Assembly (NCBI RefSeq): GCF_002008225.1
Contig: NZ_MRDH01000037.1
Coordinates: 186,001 to 250,000, forward strand
Reading direction: 5' to 3'
DNA: 64,000 nucleotides
Source of the DNA: Agrobacterium salinitolerans
Lineage (GTDB): Bacteria; Pseudomonadota; Alphaproteobacteria; Rhizobiales; Rhizobiaceae
Of the stretch, positions 9,868 to 19,381 are shown in pieces. Positions within the stretch are counted from its first letter, which is position 1. Each line of letters starts with the position of its first letter. The notes below the pieces were generated by a model, which was not told the DNA's origin, ran no database searches, and saw nothing but the letters and a program-made list of their open reading frames with translations. The translations under genes were made by a program, and so were the position numbers.

Positions 9868-10374
9868 TTATTCCACTATCAGTTTGGCAACTTGCCATGC
9901 TGATCGCGAGTAGTATGTCTGCTTCTGCAGCTCCGGATCGCTGTCATAAGGATAGATGACGAACAACGGGCCTTTTTCGCGAACTGTCATGTAATTGCCA
10001 TCCAGCTTGATCGCCAGGATAACGTTAAATTTCTTAAAATCTTCAATAGGTATCGTGCTGACATAGTCGTTGAGAGCGACTGCCGTGACGCTGGTGCCCT
10101 TTGCGCCGACGAGATCCATCAATTTTGCCAGCGAAACACCATCGAAACGGACCCGGCCATCATGCCAGGGTGTCATTGTTTCCACTGTGTCCATGCCAAG
10201 CGCTTCCAGCATGTCACGATCAAACACCGCATCGCCTTCGGCATTCGTATTGGTGATGTTGCCGGATATGGTTAATATCGGTTTTCCTTGCGGTTTGGCA
10301 ATTTCGCCGGCTTCGGCGCAGGAAAGCCACGCGAGCGACAAGAACGCACTGAGAAGTACCCGGGCGAAACTCAT
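9868..10374 (-). CDS. Secreted oxidoreductase molybdopterin-binding-domain-like protein
   Basis: A 168-residue protein with a clear signal peptide (residues 1-22, cleavage after AEA). The mature part resembles the small PF00174-like periplasmic domain: ILTISGNITNTN, then VRFDGVSLAKLMDLVGAKG and VREKGPLFVIYPYDSD. The usual molybdopterin-ligating cysteine is not evident; the only cysteine is in the signal peptide. It may therefore be a binding or sensory relic, not an enzyme. It is the first gene of a two-gene minus-strand unit with the GGDEF-EAL protein, nine bases apart, so it probably passes a periplasmic signal to that protein. This role is inference. Confidence 0.65.
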   Translation of the reverse strand: MSFARVLLSAFLSLAWLSCAEAGEIAKPQGKPILTISGNITNTNAEGDAVFDRDMLEALGMDTVETMTPWHDGRVRFDGVSLAKLMDLVGAKGTSVTAVALNDYVSTIPIEDFKKFNVILAIKLDGNYMTVREKGPLFVIYPYDSDPELQKQTYYSRSAWQVAKLIVE

Positions 10375-10980
10375 GCTTTTTCTCCATCGATAACGTTCAG
10401 GTCGAGGGTTTTCGCCAACCTTTGAAGTTCAAGTGAACCGGTGCCAGTAATATATATCAGGAATCAGTGTTATATCCTCACTGAGATTTTATCCGTATTT
10501 TCTCTAGGTTTTGAGTAAACCCTTTGGATAATTTTTCCGCCTTATTGTAATTTTTCGGGCCACACGCCCCGATATGACGCAAGTGGCAGACTGCGGAGAC
10601 CCTCCCGATAATTCACCCGGTTGGGCAAAGGCCGAATTGTGTCGAGAACCTTTCCTTCACCGCGCACCTCATCTGATTCGTCTGAGGCAGCCGGATACGC
10701 GGCGCCCCGTCTGCGCGCCGGGGTGAAAGAGGGATGACAGATTCTCCGCCGCGGAAAAATCGTGCCGATTGCCGGTGTGCACGGTTGAAACACGTCGCCC
10801 GGACCTTAATATAAAGGCTGTCGTTTCCGGCAATTCCACTAGCCCCGTCGGAAATATCCAGACACATATTCCGCGCAGCGAAAGCCGCGATGCCGGATAT
10901 CGTCCGGCCAGGAAAATTCTGTTCACGTCTCCGGGCCGGACGGCATCCGCCGTATCGTCCGCATCATGAAGGTAGCCCCA
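10375..10980. other. 606-base divergent intergenic region
   Basis: No convincing gene lies here. The part nearest the minus-strand gene (about 10,440-10,560) is A/T-rich and is the likely promoter of the molybdopterin-fold/GGDEF-EAL unit. The right half is GC-rich, with imperfect dyads around 10,660-10,740 that may be a decayed palindromic repeat. TTAATATAAAGG at about 10,805 could be a -10 region for the aldehyde dehydrogenase gene. Confidence 0.4.
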
Positions 10981-12417
10981 ATGCACACCTATCCCGACAT
11001 CAAACTTCTCATTGATGGCGAATGGCGAGACGCCGTTTCCGGAAAGACGATCGCCGTGTCCGATCCGGCAACCGACGAGATCATCGGCGCGATTGCCCAT
11101 GCCGAGAAGGAAGACCTCGATCTGGCGCTGGCCGCTGCCGAGCGCGGTTTCAAGCTGTGGCGCGACACCTCCCCCTACGAGCGTTCGAAGATCATGCGCA
11201 AGGCGGCCGATATCCTGCGCGAGCGCAAGGATAAGATCGCCTACATCATGACCCGCGAGCAGGGTAAGCCGCTGGCGCAATCCGCCACCGAAATCATGGG
11301 CGCCGCCGATACCATCGACTGGTTCGCGGAAGAAGCCCGCCGCACCTATGGCCAGGTCATTCCCGCGCGTGCGACCGGCGTTTCGCAGCTTGCCATCAAG
11401 TTGCCGGTCGGCCCTGTGGCGGCATTCACGCCTTGGAACTTCCCGATCAACCAGATCGTCCGCAAGCTGTCCGCAGCGCTTGCCACCGGCTGCTCCATCA
11501 TCGTCAAGGCACCGGAGGAAACACCGGCATCGCCGGCCGAACTCATCCGCGCTTTCGTGGATGCGGGTGTCCCGGCTGGCGTCATCGGCCTCGTTTACGG
11601 CGTTCCCTCTGAAATTTCGGAATATCTGATCCCGCATCCGGTCATCCGCAAGATTTCCTTCACGGGCTCCACCCCCGTCGGCAAACATCTGGCGGCGCTG
11701 GCAGGCAAGCACATGAAACGCGCCACGATGGAGCTTGGCGGCCATGCGCCCGTCATGATCTTTGATGATGCCGATATCGACAAGGCGATAGAGGTCACCT
11801 CACTTGCGAAATTCCGCAATGCCGGCCAGGTTTGCGTCGCCCCCACCCGCTTCCTCGTGCAGGACGGCGTGGCCGACCGTTTCCTTGAAGGTTTCGTGGA
11901 AGCGACGAAGGCCATCAAGGTCGGCAACGGGCTGGAAGACGGCGTCATCATGGGGCCGCTCGCCAATGAGCGCCGCATTCCGGCGCTGGAAGGCCTCATC
12001 AACGACGCCGTTTCCCATGGCGCGGAATTGAAGACCGGCGGCCGCCGCATCGGCAACAAGGGCAATTTCTTCGAGCCGACGGTTCTCGCCAATGTGCCGA
12101 CCACCGCCAAAATCATGAATGACGAACCCTTCGGCCCAGTCGCCATCATCAATCGCTTCTCGAGCTTCGATGACGCCATCACCGAGGCGAACCGCCTGCC
12201 CTTCGGCCTTGCATCCTATGCCTTCACCGGCTCGGTCAAGACCGCGCATGCACTCGGCCAGCAGGTCGAGGCCGGCATGCTGACCATCAACCATAACGGC
12301 CTTGCGCTTCCGGAAGTCCCCTTCGGCGGCATCAAGGATTCCGGTTACGGCACGGAAGGCGGCTCGGAGGCGGTTCAGGCCTATCTGGAGACCAAATTCG
12401 TCAGCCAGATGAGCTGA
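10981..12417 (+). CDS. NAD(P)-dependent succinate-semialdehyde-type aldehyde dehydrogenase
   Basis: A 478-residue aldehyde dehydrogenase of the GabD/SSADH group. It has [15 protein letters not shown], the glycine loop [12 protein letters not shown], the general-base motif MELGGHAP and the catalytic cysteine in [12 protein letters not shown]. It likely oxidises succinate semialdehyde or a related semialdehyde. The preferred start is the ATG at 10981 because AAGGTAG lies seven bases before it; an in-frame ATG at 10966 has no ribosome site. No gabT is adjacent, so the physiological substrate is open. Confidence 0.85.
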   Translation: MHTYPDIKLLIDGEWRDAVSGKTIAVSDPATDEIIGAIAHAEKEDLDLALAAAERGFKLWRDTSPYERSKIMRKAADILRERKDKIAYIMTREQGKPLAQSATEIMGAADTIDWFAEEARRTYGQVIPARATGVSQLAIKLPVGPVAAFTPWNFPINQIVRKLSAALATGCSIIVKAPEETPASPAELIRAFVDAGVPAGVIGLVYGVPSEISEYLIPHPVIRKISFTGSTPVGKHLAALAGKHMKRATMELGGHAPVMIFDDADIDKAIEVTSLAKFRNAGQVCVAPTRFLVQDGVADRFLEGFVEATKAIKVGNGLEDGVIMGPLANERRIPALEGLINDAVSHGAELKTGGRRIGNKGNFFEPTVLANVPTTAKIMNDEPFGPVAIINRFSSFDDAITEANRLPFGLASYAFTGSVKTAHALGQQVEAGMLTINHNGLALPEVPFGGIKDSGYGTEGGSEAVQAYLETKFVSQMS

Positions 12418-12426
12418 GTGTTCCAA

Positions 12427-12554
12427 AATTTCTTCTCCCCGCCGGGGAGAAGGTGGCCCGAAGGGTCGGATGAGGGGGCAAGATCGCGACTTATCGCTAC
12501 CCTTGCCCTCTCATCCCGCTGCCGCGACCTTCTTCCCGGACGGGGAGAAGAAGC
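12427..12554. repeat. RIME-type rhizobial intergenic palindromic element
   Basis: Two inverted copies of TTCTCCCCG...CGGGGAGAA-type hairpins bound a segment with GGTGGCCCGAAGGGTCGGA and a complementary CTCATCCCGCTGCCGCGACC. This matches the remembered Rhizobium intergenic mosaic element 1 (RIME1) layout. It lies between two co-oriented genes and may give a stable stem in any read-through transcript. It explains the short open frames on both strands at this place. Confidence 0.8.
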
Positions 12555-12653
12555 GAGCTGCAACCACGCAGTCTGTCTGAAAATCGCTCAGCCTTATCTT
12601 GCCTCACACTTCACCATCCCCTAAAAGAACAAAAAGTGAACTTTGGGGGCATT

Positions 12654-13751
12654 ATGAACGACACGGCGGCACCGGCATTGAAGGAAATCTTCAACCGCGA
12701 AAAACTGCGGCATATCGCCGATCAGACCAAGGCGGTTCATCCGCCCTTCGACGTTTCCGCCTTCATGGCGCTCGCCACCGAAAACCTTGAAGCGCTTGGC
12801 ATCATGCAACGCATGCGGCAAGTGGCGACGAGCCTGCACGCCACGCTTCCCGGCGACTATGCCCGCAACATCGAAATCCTGACCGCCGCAGCCCCCGGCA
12901 TCGGCAATGGCTTCGCATCCATTTCGTTACCGGAATATGTGGCGCTCTACGGTCTCAATGATTTTGATCTTTCCATGGAAGCGCTGCATTATTTCACTCG
13001 CTTCGGCTCCTCGGAATTCGCTATCCGTCATTTTCTGCAGAAGGACCTAGGCGCCACCCTTGCCGTGATGGAAACGTGGTCACGGCACGAGAACGAACAT
13101 GTGCGGCGGCTGGCGAGCGAGGGCTGCCGGCCGCGCCTGCCATGGTCGTTCCAGCTCAAGCCTCTCATCGACGATCCTTCGCCGGTCACCGCGATCCTTG
13201 AGGCCATGAAAGCCGACGAGGCGCTTTATGTGCGCAAATCCGTCGCCAATCATCTGAACGATATCACCAAGGACAATCCCGCTTTCGTGCTGGCGCTCAT
13301 CGATGCATGGCCGAAGGACAATCCGCATACGCGCTGGATTACACGGCAGGCCCTGCGCACCTTGATCAAGAAGGGCGACGCCGCCGCCCTTGCCCATCTC
13401 GGCGCGCATGAGGAAGCGGAAATTTCCCTTGCGGCATTTCAGGTTACGCCGGACAAGGTTGCGCTCGGCAATCCGGTGCGGATTTCAGCCTCTTTCACCT
13501 CAACGGCGAAACGCCCGCAGAAACTGGTGATCGACTACGCCGTGCATTACGTGAAGAAGAGCGGCGACGCCTCGGCGAAAGTCTTCAAGTGGAAAGAAAT
13601 CGAGCTTCAGCCTGACGAGACGTGCGCGTTGTCGATCAGCCGCGCCATACGCGATTTCACGACCCGCAAACACTATCCGGGCATCCACAGGGTTGACCTG
13701 ATGATCAACGGCAAGCTTGTGGCGGAAAGCGCCTTCGAGCTTCTGGGTTGA
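12654..13751 (+). CDS. DNA alkylation repair glycosylase, AlkC-like
   Basis: A 365-residue protein of the AlkC/AlkD DNA-glycosylase superfamily. Most of the chain (about 1-255) is helical HEAT-like repeat with DLSMEALHYFTRFGSSEFAI and RLASEGCRPRLPW. The last 110 residues form a beta-rich domain (AAFQVTPDKVALGNPVRISA) resembling the Ig-like C-terminal domain of AlkC-alpha enzymes that excise N3-methylcytosine and N3-methyladenine. The start at 12654 follows GGGGGC; an upstream GTG at 12636 is less likely. It ends seven bases before the convergent cysA stop. Confidence 0.82.
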   Translation: MNDTAAPALKEIFNREKLRHIADQTKAVHPPFDVSAFMALATENLEALGIMQRMRQVATSLHATLPGDYARNIEILTAAAPGIGNGFASISLPEYVALYGLNDFDLSMEALHYFTRFGSSEFAIRHFLQKDLGATLAVMETWSRHENEHVRRLASEGCRPRLPWSFQLKPLIDDPSPVTAILEAMKADEALYVRKSVANHLNDITKDNPAFVLALIDAWPKDNPHTRWITRQALRTLIKKGDAAALAHLGAHEEAEISLAAFQVTPDKVALGNPVRISASFTSTAKRPQKLVIDYAVHYVKKSGDASAKVFKWKEIELQPDETCALSISRAIRDFTTRKHYPGIHRVDLMINGKLVAESAFELLG

Positions 13752-13758
13752 TCGCGGC

Positions 13759-14784
13759 TCACGCCGCCGGGAAAATCTTCGCCCGGCGGATGATGACGGA
13801 ACCGCGGTCTCCGGCGGCGACATCGTTTTCCGGCGGCACGTCGAACTCGAGAAGGTCGCCGCCATCGGTGCTGGCGATCACCCGACGCTCGCCCGCGCGG
13901 TCGAGAACCCGCGCCACAGAGGCCGGAATGCCATCATGCAAATCTTCCCATTCGAGATCGCCGGGGCGAGCATAGATGTCCACCGCGCCGTCGCCTTGGG
14001 CATAGGAGAAAGGCAGCTCGTTATCGCCGACATAGACCTTGCCGCCGCGCGCCACGCCGGAGACCCGGTTGGCATCGCCCAGAAAGCGCATGACGAAGGC
14101 GCTGTTCGGCTGGCGGCAGACCTCTTTCGGCGTACCCTGCTGCACGATCTCGCCCTGATTGAGAATGACGACACGGTCGGCGAGATCGAGCGCCTCTTCC
14201 TGGTCATGCGTCACGAAAATCGTGGTGATGCCCAGCGCATCGTGAATTTCGCGCAGCCAGCGGCGAAGATCCCGTCGCACATTGGCGTCCAGCGCCCCGA
14301 AAGGCTCATCGAGCAGAAGCACCTTCGGATCGACCGAAAGCGCACGCGCCAGCGCCACACGCTGCCGCTGCCCGCCGGAAATCTGCGCCGGGAAACGGTC
14401 CCCCAGGCCATCGAGCTTCACCAGCCGCAAAAGTTCCTCGACGCGGGCGTCGATTGCCGCCTTGTCCCGCTTCACCTTCGAGACTTTCATGCCGAAAGCG
14501 ATGTTTTGATGCAGGGTCATATGCGGGAAGAGCGCGTAATGCTGGAACACGAAACCGACGCCCCGATCACGCACCGGAATATTGGTGGCGTCCTCGTCGG
14601 CGAAAAAGATTCGGCCGCCATCGCCATATTCGAGACCCGCGACCATGCGCAAAATCGTGGTCTTGCCGGAGCCTGAGGGACCGAGCAGCGCCAGAAGTTC
14701 GCCGCTTTCGATATCCAGCGAAACATCGCGCACGGCGCGGAAAGTATCGAAGGTCTTCACCACATTTTCGAGGCGGATTTTCAT
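13759..14784 (-). CDS. cysA: Sulfate/thiosulfate ABC transporter ATP-binding protein
   Basis: A 341-residue ATPase of the CysA family. Walker [10 protein letters not shown] is at residues 35-43, the signature is [16 protein letters not shown], Walker B is [11 protein letters not shown] and the switch region is [15 protein letters not shown]-terminal regulatory TOBE-like domain follows. The ATG at 14784 ([12 protein letters not shown]) is the start; the frame runs further upstream only as shadow over cysW. It is the last gene of the minus-strand operon sbp-cysT-cysW-cysA. Confidence 0.93.
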   Translation of the reverse strand: MKIRLENVVKTFDTFRAVRDVSLDIESGELLALLGPSGSGKTTILRMVAGLEYGDGGRIFFADEDATNIPVRDRGVGFVFQHYALFPHMTLHQNIAFGMKVSKVKRDKAAIDARVEELLRLVKLDGLGDRFPAQISGGQRQRVALARALSVDPKVLLLDEPFGALDANVRRDLRRWLREIHDALGITTIFVTHDQEEALDLADRVVILNQGEIVQQGTPKEVCRQPNSAFVMRFLGDANRVSGVARGGKVYVGDNELPFSYAQGDGAVDIYARPGDLEWEDLHDGIPASVARVLDRAGERRVIASTDGGDLLEFDVPPENDVAAGDRGSVIIRRAKIFPAA

Positions 14785-14789
14785 GGGAA

Positions 14790-15677
14790 TCAGGTCTCCG
14801 TGGCGATGGCGGCATCGCCGTTGGTCTTCTTGGCCCCGCGCCCGGCGCCGCGCCGTTCCAGCGCCACCTTGGCGATGATTGTGACTACTGCAAGCAAGGC
14901 GAGGATGGAGGCCGAGGCAAACGCGCCGGCGGCTTGATAATCGTGATAGAGCAGCTCGATATGCAGCGGCAGCGTATTGGTCTGGCCGCGAATATTGCCC
15001 GATACGACCGATACCGCGCCGAACTCGCCCATCACGCGGGCGTTGCACAGCACGACGCCATAAAGCAGCGCCCATTTGATATTCGGCAAGGTAACCGAAA
15101 AGAAAGTGCGCCAGCCGGATGCGCCAAGCGAGGTTGCCGCCTCTTCCAGATCGCGGCCCTGGGCCTGCATCAGCGGGATGAGTTCCCGCGCCACGAAAGG
15201 GGCCGTGACGAACATCGAGGCGATGACGATGCCGGGCAGCGCAAACAGTATCTTGATGTCATGCGCATCGAGAAACGGACCGAAAAGCCCCTGCAAGCCG
15301 TAAACGAAAAGATAGGCGACACCAGCGACAATCGGCGAGATGGAGAAGGGTATTTCGATCAACACCAGCAGGAAGCGTCGACCCGGGAAATCGAACTTGG
15401 TGATCGACCATGCGGCCGCAACCCCGAAGGCCGTGTTGACGGGCACTGCGATCAGCGCCGTCAGCACCGTCAGCATGATGGCGTGGCGGGTATCGGGATG
15501 GGTGATGGTGGCCGTATAGGCCTTCCAGCCCTGCGAAAAGGCTTCGATGCCGATGACGATAAGCGGCGCCACGACCAGCAGCGCGCCCATGACCAGCACG
15601 AAACCGATCAGGCTGCGGCGAACGAGAGGCGCGTCACCGACACGCGGCGGCTTGCGATGTGAAGAAACGGCGCTCAT
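14790..15677 (-). CDS. cysW: Sulfate ABC transporter permease
   Basis: A 295-residue inner-membrane permease with about six spans and the EAA loop [12 protein letters not shown] that docks to Cys[21 protein letters not shown] is the strongly conserved CysW/CysT signature. It lies three bases after cysT and five before cysA. The C-terminal tail is charged and variable ([10 protein letters not shown]), which is common in this family. Confidence 0.93.
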   Translation of the reverse strand: MSAVSSHRKPPRVGDAPLVRRSLIGFVLVMGALLVVAPLIVIGIEAFSQGWKAYTATITHPDTRHAIMLTVLTALIAVPVNTAFGVAAAWSITKFDFPGRRFLLVLIEIPFSISPIVAGVAYLFVYGLQGLFGPFLDAHDIKILFALPGIVIASMFVTAPFVARELIPLMQAQGRDLEEAATSLGASGWRTFFSVTLPNIKWALLYGVVLCNARVMGEFGAVSVVSGNIRGQTNTLPLHIELLYHDYQAAGAFASASILALLAVVTIIAKVALERRGAGRGAKKTNGDAAIATET

Positions 15678-15680
15678 CTC

Positions 15681-16520
15681 TCAGCCCCTCACCGTATAAC
15701 GAAGCGCGCGCGCCTGCAGATAATTGGTCACCGCCAGCATCACGAAGGCGGTGATGAGCAGCACGGAAGCGATGGCGGCGGCAGCCTGATAATCATATTC
15801 CTCCAGCCGGATGAAGATCAGCAGCGCCGTGATTTCCGTCGAGAACGGCTGATTGCCGGCGATGAAGATGATCGCCCCGAATTCGCCGAGGCTGCGGGCG
15901 AAGGACAGCGACAGACCGGCCAGCAATGCCGGCGTCAACAGCGGCAGGATGATCTTGCGGAAGATTTCAAAATCGGAACCACCGAGCGACTGCGCCGCCT
16001 CCTCAAGCGCCGGATCGAGGTCTTCGAGCACCGGCTGCACGGTGCGCACGATGAAGGGAAGGCTGGTAAAGGCCATCGCCACCATGATGCCGAGCGGCGT
16101 GTAGGCCACCTTGACGCCGAATTGCGCAAGTACCGAGCCGAACCAGCCATTGCCTGCGAACAGTGTCGTCAGCGCAATGCCGGCAACGGCGGTGGGGAGT
16201 GCAAACGGCAGATCGACGATTGCGTCGACAATGCGCCAGCCGGGGAAACGGTAACGCGTCAACACCCAGGCGAGCGCCAGCCCGAAAACGACGTTGAAGA
16301 GCGTGGCGGCCAGGGCACTAAGCACGGTAACACGATAACTTGCGACCGCGCGCGGTGAAGAGATGATCGACCAATATTCGGCAGGGCCGAGGCTTGCCGC
16401 CTTGAACACCAGCGCCGAGAGCGGCAGGAGCACGATGATGGCGACATAAGTCAGGGTGACGCCAAGGGATAATTTCAGCCCCGGCAGAACATTCCGCTTC
16501 AAACCCCGCCCCCAATTCAT
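15681..16520 (-). CDS. cysT: Sulfate ABC transporter permease
   Basis: A 279-residue permease pairing with CysW. Multiple membrane spans, the EEAAQSLGGSDFEIF coupling loop and the SLGEFGAIIFIAGN signature identify it. The ATG at 16520 is taken as the start; a TTG directly before it is possible. No strong ribosome site is present, and a terminator-like hairpin sits immediately upstream, so its expression may be damped relative to the binding protein gene. Confidence 0.92.
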   Translation of the reverse strand: MNWGRGLKRNVLPGLKLSLGVTLTYVAIIVLLPLSALVFKAASLGPAEYWSIISSPRAVASYRVTVLSALAATLFNVVFGLALAWVLTRYRFPGWRIVDAIVDLPFALPTAVAGIALTTLFAGNGWFGSVLAQFGVKVAYTPLGIMVAMAFTSLPFIVRTVQPVLEDLDPALEEAAQSLGGSDFEIFRKIILPLLTPALLAGLSLSFARSLGEFGAIIFIAGNQPFSTEITALLIFIRLEEYDYQAAAAIASVLLITAFVMLAVTNYLQARALRYTVRG

Positions 16521-16552
16521 CAAAAAGTGACCCGGCAGTTTCCCGCCGGGTC
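16521..16552 (-). terminator. Intercistronic hairpin with T-run between sbp and cysT
   Basis: Reading on the minus strand, an 8-bp GC-rich stem (GACCCGGC at 16529-16536 pairing with 16545-16552) is followed by ACTTTTT. This is the form of an intrinsic terminator and lies in the gap between the sulfate-binding-protein gene and the permease genes. Partial termination here would leave more binding protein than membrane complex. Confidence 0.7.
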
Positions 16553-16577
16553 TTTTACCTGTTGTGTATCGCTGTGA

Positions 16578-17564
16578 TTAACGGCTGCCATAAAGCGTAT
16601 CAAGCGTCGCACCGGATGCAAAATGCTCTTTCTGGATTTTGTCCCAACCGCCGAAGACATCATCGACGTTGACGAGGCGAACGGCCGGGAACTTGTCCTT
16701 GAATTCGCCGACAACCTTTTCATTGTGGACGCGGTGGCCAAATTCGGCGGCGATGCGCTGACCTTCCTCGGTATAGAGGAAATCGAGATAGTTTTTCGCC
16801 AGATCACGCGAGCCGCGCTTGTCGACCACCTTGTCCACCACGGCCACCGGGAATTCGGCCAGCAGGCTCACGGAGGGCACGACGCCTTCCACCTTGTCTG
16901 CACCATATTGCTTGGCGATGCCGCGGGTTTCTGCCTCGAAGGTGATCAGTACGTCACCGATTTCACGCTCAACGAAGGTGGTGGTGGCGGCGCGGCCTCC
17001 GGTGTCGAACACCGGCGTATTGTCGAAGATTTTCTTGACGAATGCCTGAACCTTCGCGTCGTCGCCATTAAACTTCTCCTTGGCGTAAGCTGTGGCGGCG
17101 AGATAGGTGTAACGGGCGTTGCCCGAAGTCTTGGGGTTGGGGAAAACGATCTTTACGTCGTCGCGGGCAAGGTCGTCCCAGTCCTTTATGTTCTTGGGAT
17201 TGCCGGCGCGCACGAGGAAGGACGGGAAGGAATAGAACGGCGACGCATCGTTCGGGAAATCCTTCTTCCAGTCGGCGGAAACAAAGCCCTGCTTCACCAG
17301 AAAATCGACATCGGTCACCTGGTTGAAAGTGACAACGTCTGCCTCCAGCCCCTCGACGATGGCGCGGGCCTGCTTGGAGGTGCCGGCATGTGACTGGTCG
17401 ACAGTTACGCCCGGATGCTGCTTGATGAACGCCTCATTCTCAGCCGCAAAAATTTCGCGGGCAATATCATAGGACGCGTTGAGGATGGTTGTCGGCGATT
17501 GCGCCTGCGCCGCACCTGCCAAGAGAGCAGCAATAGCGCTACCGATGATGAGAAGACGTTTCAT
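16578..17564 (-). CDS. sbp: Sulfate-binding periplasmic protein
   Basis: A 328-residue secreted protein with a signal peptide ending AQAQS near residue 22. The mature chain shows the sulfate-binding family pattern: LNASYDIAREIFAAENEAF, VTFNQVTDVDFL, IVFPNPKTSGNARYTYLAA, and GDVLITFEAETRG. The ATG at 17564 follows GGGGGTATTC; an upstream in-frame ATG at 17579 is less likely. It is the first gene of the sulfate transport operon. Confidence 0.93.
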   Translation of the reverse strand: MKRLLIIGSAIAALLAGAAQAQSPTTILNASYDIAREIFAAENEAFIKQHPGVTVDQSHAGTSKQARAIVEGLEADVVTFNQVTDVDFLVKQGFVSADWKKDFPNDASPFYSFPSFLVRAGNPKNIKDWDDLARDDVKIVFPNPKTSGNARYTYLAATAYAKEKFNGDDAKVQAFVKKIFDNTPVFDTGGRAATTTFVEREIGDVLITFEAETRGIAKQYGADKVEGVVPSVSLLAEFPVAVVDKVVDKRGSRDLAKNYLDFLYTEEGQRIAAEFGHRVHNEKVVGEFKDKFPAVRLVNVDDVFGGWDKIQKEHFASGATLDTLYGSR

Positions 17565-17733
17565 GAATACCCCCGGCAATTCGAATGACGCTCAACATAG
17601 CGGGCGAAGGCAACAGGGGCGAGAAACAGTCATGCTTTCCGGGTGCACTCACTGGAAATTTAGCCCAAAAAGCATCGACTATAGAGGCGATCATTTCATA
17701 TACGTCAAGAAGCCGGATTTCTTTTGCGTCGGT

Positions 17734-18804
17734 TTAAAGACGATGATCGGGAAACAGATTGCCGGAATGCGCGACAAAATAAGGCGCAATGTCCTCCTCC
17801 CGCACCTCATCCAGCCGCGCCGGCTGCCAGAGGGGATTACGGTCCTTGTCGACCAGCGCCGCGCGCACGCCCTCGTAAAAATCATGCTGGCGCAATATTT
17901 CCGTGCCGGCGGCGAATTCCCGCTCCAGGCATTCGATGAGGCTCGCGCTTTCGCGGCCGAGACGCAGCAGCTTCAGGGTCAGTTTCAGACTGGTGGGCGA
18001 GCGTTTTTGCAGGACCTCGAGGGTCTCGCGCGAAAACGCATCCGCACGCGCCGAAAGGGCGGCGAAAATCTCCTCGACCGTGTCGAAACGGAATGTCGCG
18101 TCGATGATATCCCGATTGATGGATAAAACGCCTTCATCGGCCTCGACTGCGTGCGCCATGATCGCCGCCTCGATGCTGTCTGTATCCGCTGCTTGCGACA
18201 GGTCTTGGACCAGACCGTCGAGACGGTCCGAAGGAACACTATAATCGGCAAAACCGGCATAGATAGCATCGGCGGCAGTGACGGCGTTGCCCGTCATTCC
18301 CAGCCAGGTGCCGCATTCGCCCGGTGCGCGTGGCAGTAGCCAGGAGCCGCCGACGTCAGGAAAGTAACCGATTCCGGTTTCCGGCATGGCGAGTTTTGTG
18401 CGTTCGGTGACGATGCGGTGGCTGCCATGGGCTGAAATGCCGACGCCGCCGCCCATGACGATACCGTCCATAAGGGCGATATAGGGCTTGGCGAAGCGGG
18501 CGATGCGATAATTAAGCGGAAATTCTTCCCGCCAGAAATCAAGCACCTGCGGGTCGCCCGCCTTGCCGAGATCGTGAATGATGCGGACATCGCCACCGGC
18601 GCAAAGCCCCCTGTCGCCCTCTCCCGTCAGCACCACGCAGGAAACATCAGGATCCTCCTCGAAACGCTGAAGCGCCTGAAACAGGTCGCGCACCATCGGC
18701 AATGTCAGGCTGTTGATGGCCTTCGGGCGGTTGAGGCGAATGATGCCGGTCCCTCCCCGTTTTTCGATGATGACCTGTGCATCCGCTTCCGCTCTCCGTT
18801 CCAA
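17734..18804 (-). CDS. 3-hydroxyisobutyryl-CoA hydrolase (enoyl-CoA hydratase/isomerase family)
   Basis: A 356-residue crotonase-fold enzyme of the valine degradation step that hydrolyses 3-hydroxyisobutyryl-CoA. Oxyanion-hole segments LCAGGDVR (68-74) and MDGIVMGGGVG (112-122) are present. Catalytic-type E142 and D150 lie in MPETGIGYFPDVGGS, which separates this group from plain hydratases. The start is a TTG at 18804: no upstream ATG is in frame, and AGGAGG lies five bases before it. No other valine pathway genes are near. Confidence 0.88.
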   Translation of the reverse strand: MERRAEADAQVIIEKRGGTGIIRLNRPKAINSLTLPMVRDLFQALQRFEEDPDVSCVVLTGEGDRGLCAGGDVRIIHDLGKAGDPQVLDFWREEFPLNYRIARFAKPYIALMDGIVMGGGVGISAHGSHRIVTERTKLAMPETGIGYFPDVGGSWLLPRAPGECGTWLGMTGNAVTAADAIYAGFADYSVPSDRLDGLVQDLSQAADTDSIEAAIMAHAVEADEGVLSINRDIIDATFRFDTVEEIFAALSARADAFSRETLEVLQKRSPTSLKLTLKLLRLGRESASLIECLEREFAAGTEILRQHDFYEGVRAALVDKDRNPLWQPARLDEVREEDIAPYFVAHSGNLFPDHRL

Positions 18805-18958
18805 GGTCGCCTCCTCCGCTGCCCATTCATCCCGCCATCTTGGCGGCCTTGGCGCGATCGCGCAATGTTGATCTTGTCCTGCGGGAACGTCTTTCGCTCA
18901 AACCGCTTCAATAGATAGAAAATGCCGGAAATCCGTTTTCGCAATGCAGCATGTTTGC

Positions 18959-18987
18959 TTGACGCCCGGAAAATCATGGCATGTAAT
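18959..18987 (+). promoter_or_regulatory. Sigma-70-type promoter for the DUF2934 gene
   Basis: TTGACG at 18959-18964 is followed after exactly 17 bases by TGTAAT at 18982-18987. The small gene starts at 19089, giving a leader of about 95 bases. The rest of the 18805-19088 gap shows nothing else clear. Confidence 0.6.
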
Positions 18988-19088
18988 GGGCTCTGGAAAT
19001 GCCGGCATTGCTTCCTGTCGAGCGTGTGCCGGACCAAAGCGGAATGTCGCCTTCTCATAGGCGCTGTCAACAGCAACGGGAGACGAGC

Positions 19089-19346
19089 ATGCAGGTTTCG
19101 GAACATGAATGGATCAGTAAACGGGCATATACACTCTGGGAAAAGGAAGGCCACCCGCATGGGCGCGATGCGCACCATTGGGAACAGGCCAAACATGAAT
19201 TTTCGCTGCTGAAGACATCGGAAGCGACGAAACCCGCCGCGCGCAAGAAGGCCGCTCCCAAGGCCGCTGCGGCAGAATCCGGACCGGATGCGGAAGCCCC
19301 TGCAAAACCCAAGGCTCGCGCCCGCAAGGCTGCCGCCACGAAGTAG
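19089..19346 (+). CDS. Small DUF2934 protein with lysine/alanine-rich tail
   Basis: An 85-residue protein. Residues 1-38 (HEWISKRAYTLWEKEGHPHG, then HWEQAKHEF) match the short DUF2934 domain seen in many rhizobial proteins. Residues 46-85 are low-complexity and rich in lysine, alanine and proline (AARKKAAPKAAA, KPKARARKAAATK), resembling histone-H1-like tails that bind nucleic acid. The function is unknown. The ATG at 19089 is the start; the frame upstream has no family similarity. A convergent SH3-domain gene follows across a shared terminator. Confidence 0.8.
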   Translation: MQVSEHEWISKRAYTLWEKEGHPHGRDAHHWEQAKHEFSLLKTSEATKPAARKKAAPKAAAAESGPDAEAPAKPKARARKAAATK

Positions 19347-19381
19347 CCGCCCGTAAAGCTAAGCCGATGCCATAAATGAAA

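Noticed and set aside
8380-9903. 507-codon plus-strand frame
   Set aside because: Antisense shadow of the GGDEF-EAL gene, whose motifs are unambiguous.
10640-10745. Possible second RIME element
   Set aside because: Some dyads are present but the RIME core sequence seen at 12.43-12.55 kb is not.
10669-11745. 358-codon minus-strand frame
   Set aside because: Mostly antisense to the aldehyde dehydrogenase gene; the extension into the intergenic region has no recognisable features.
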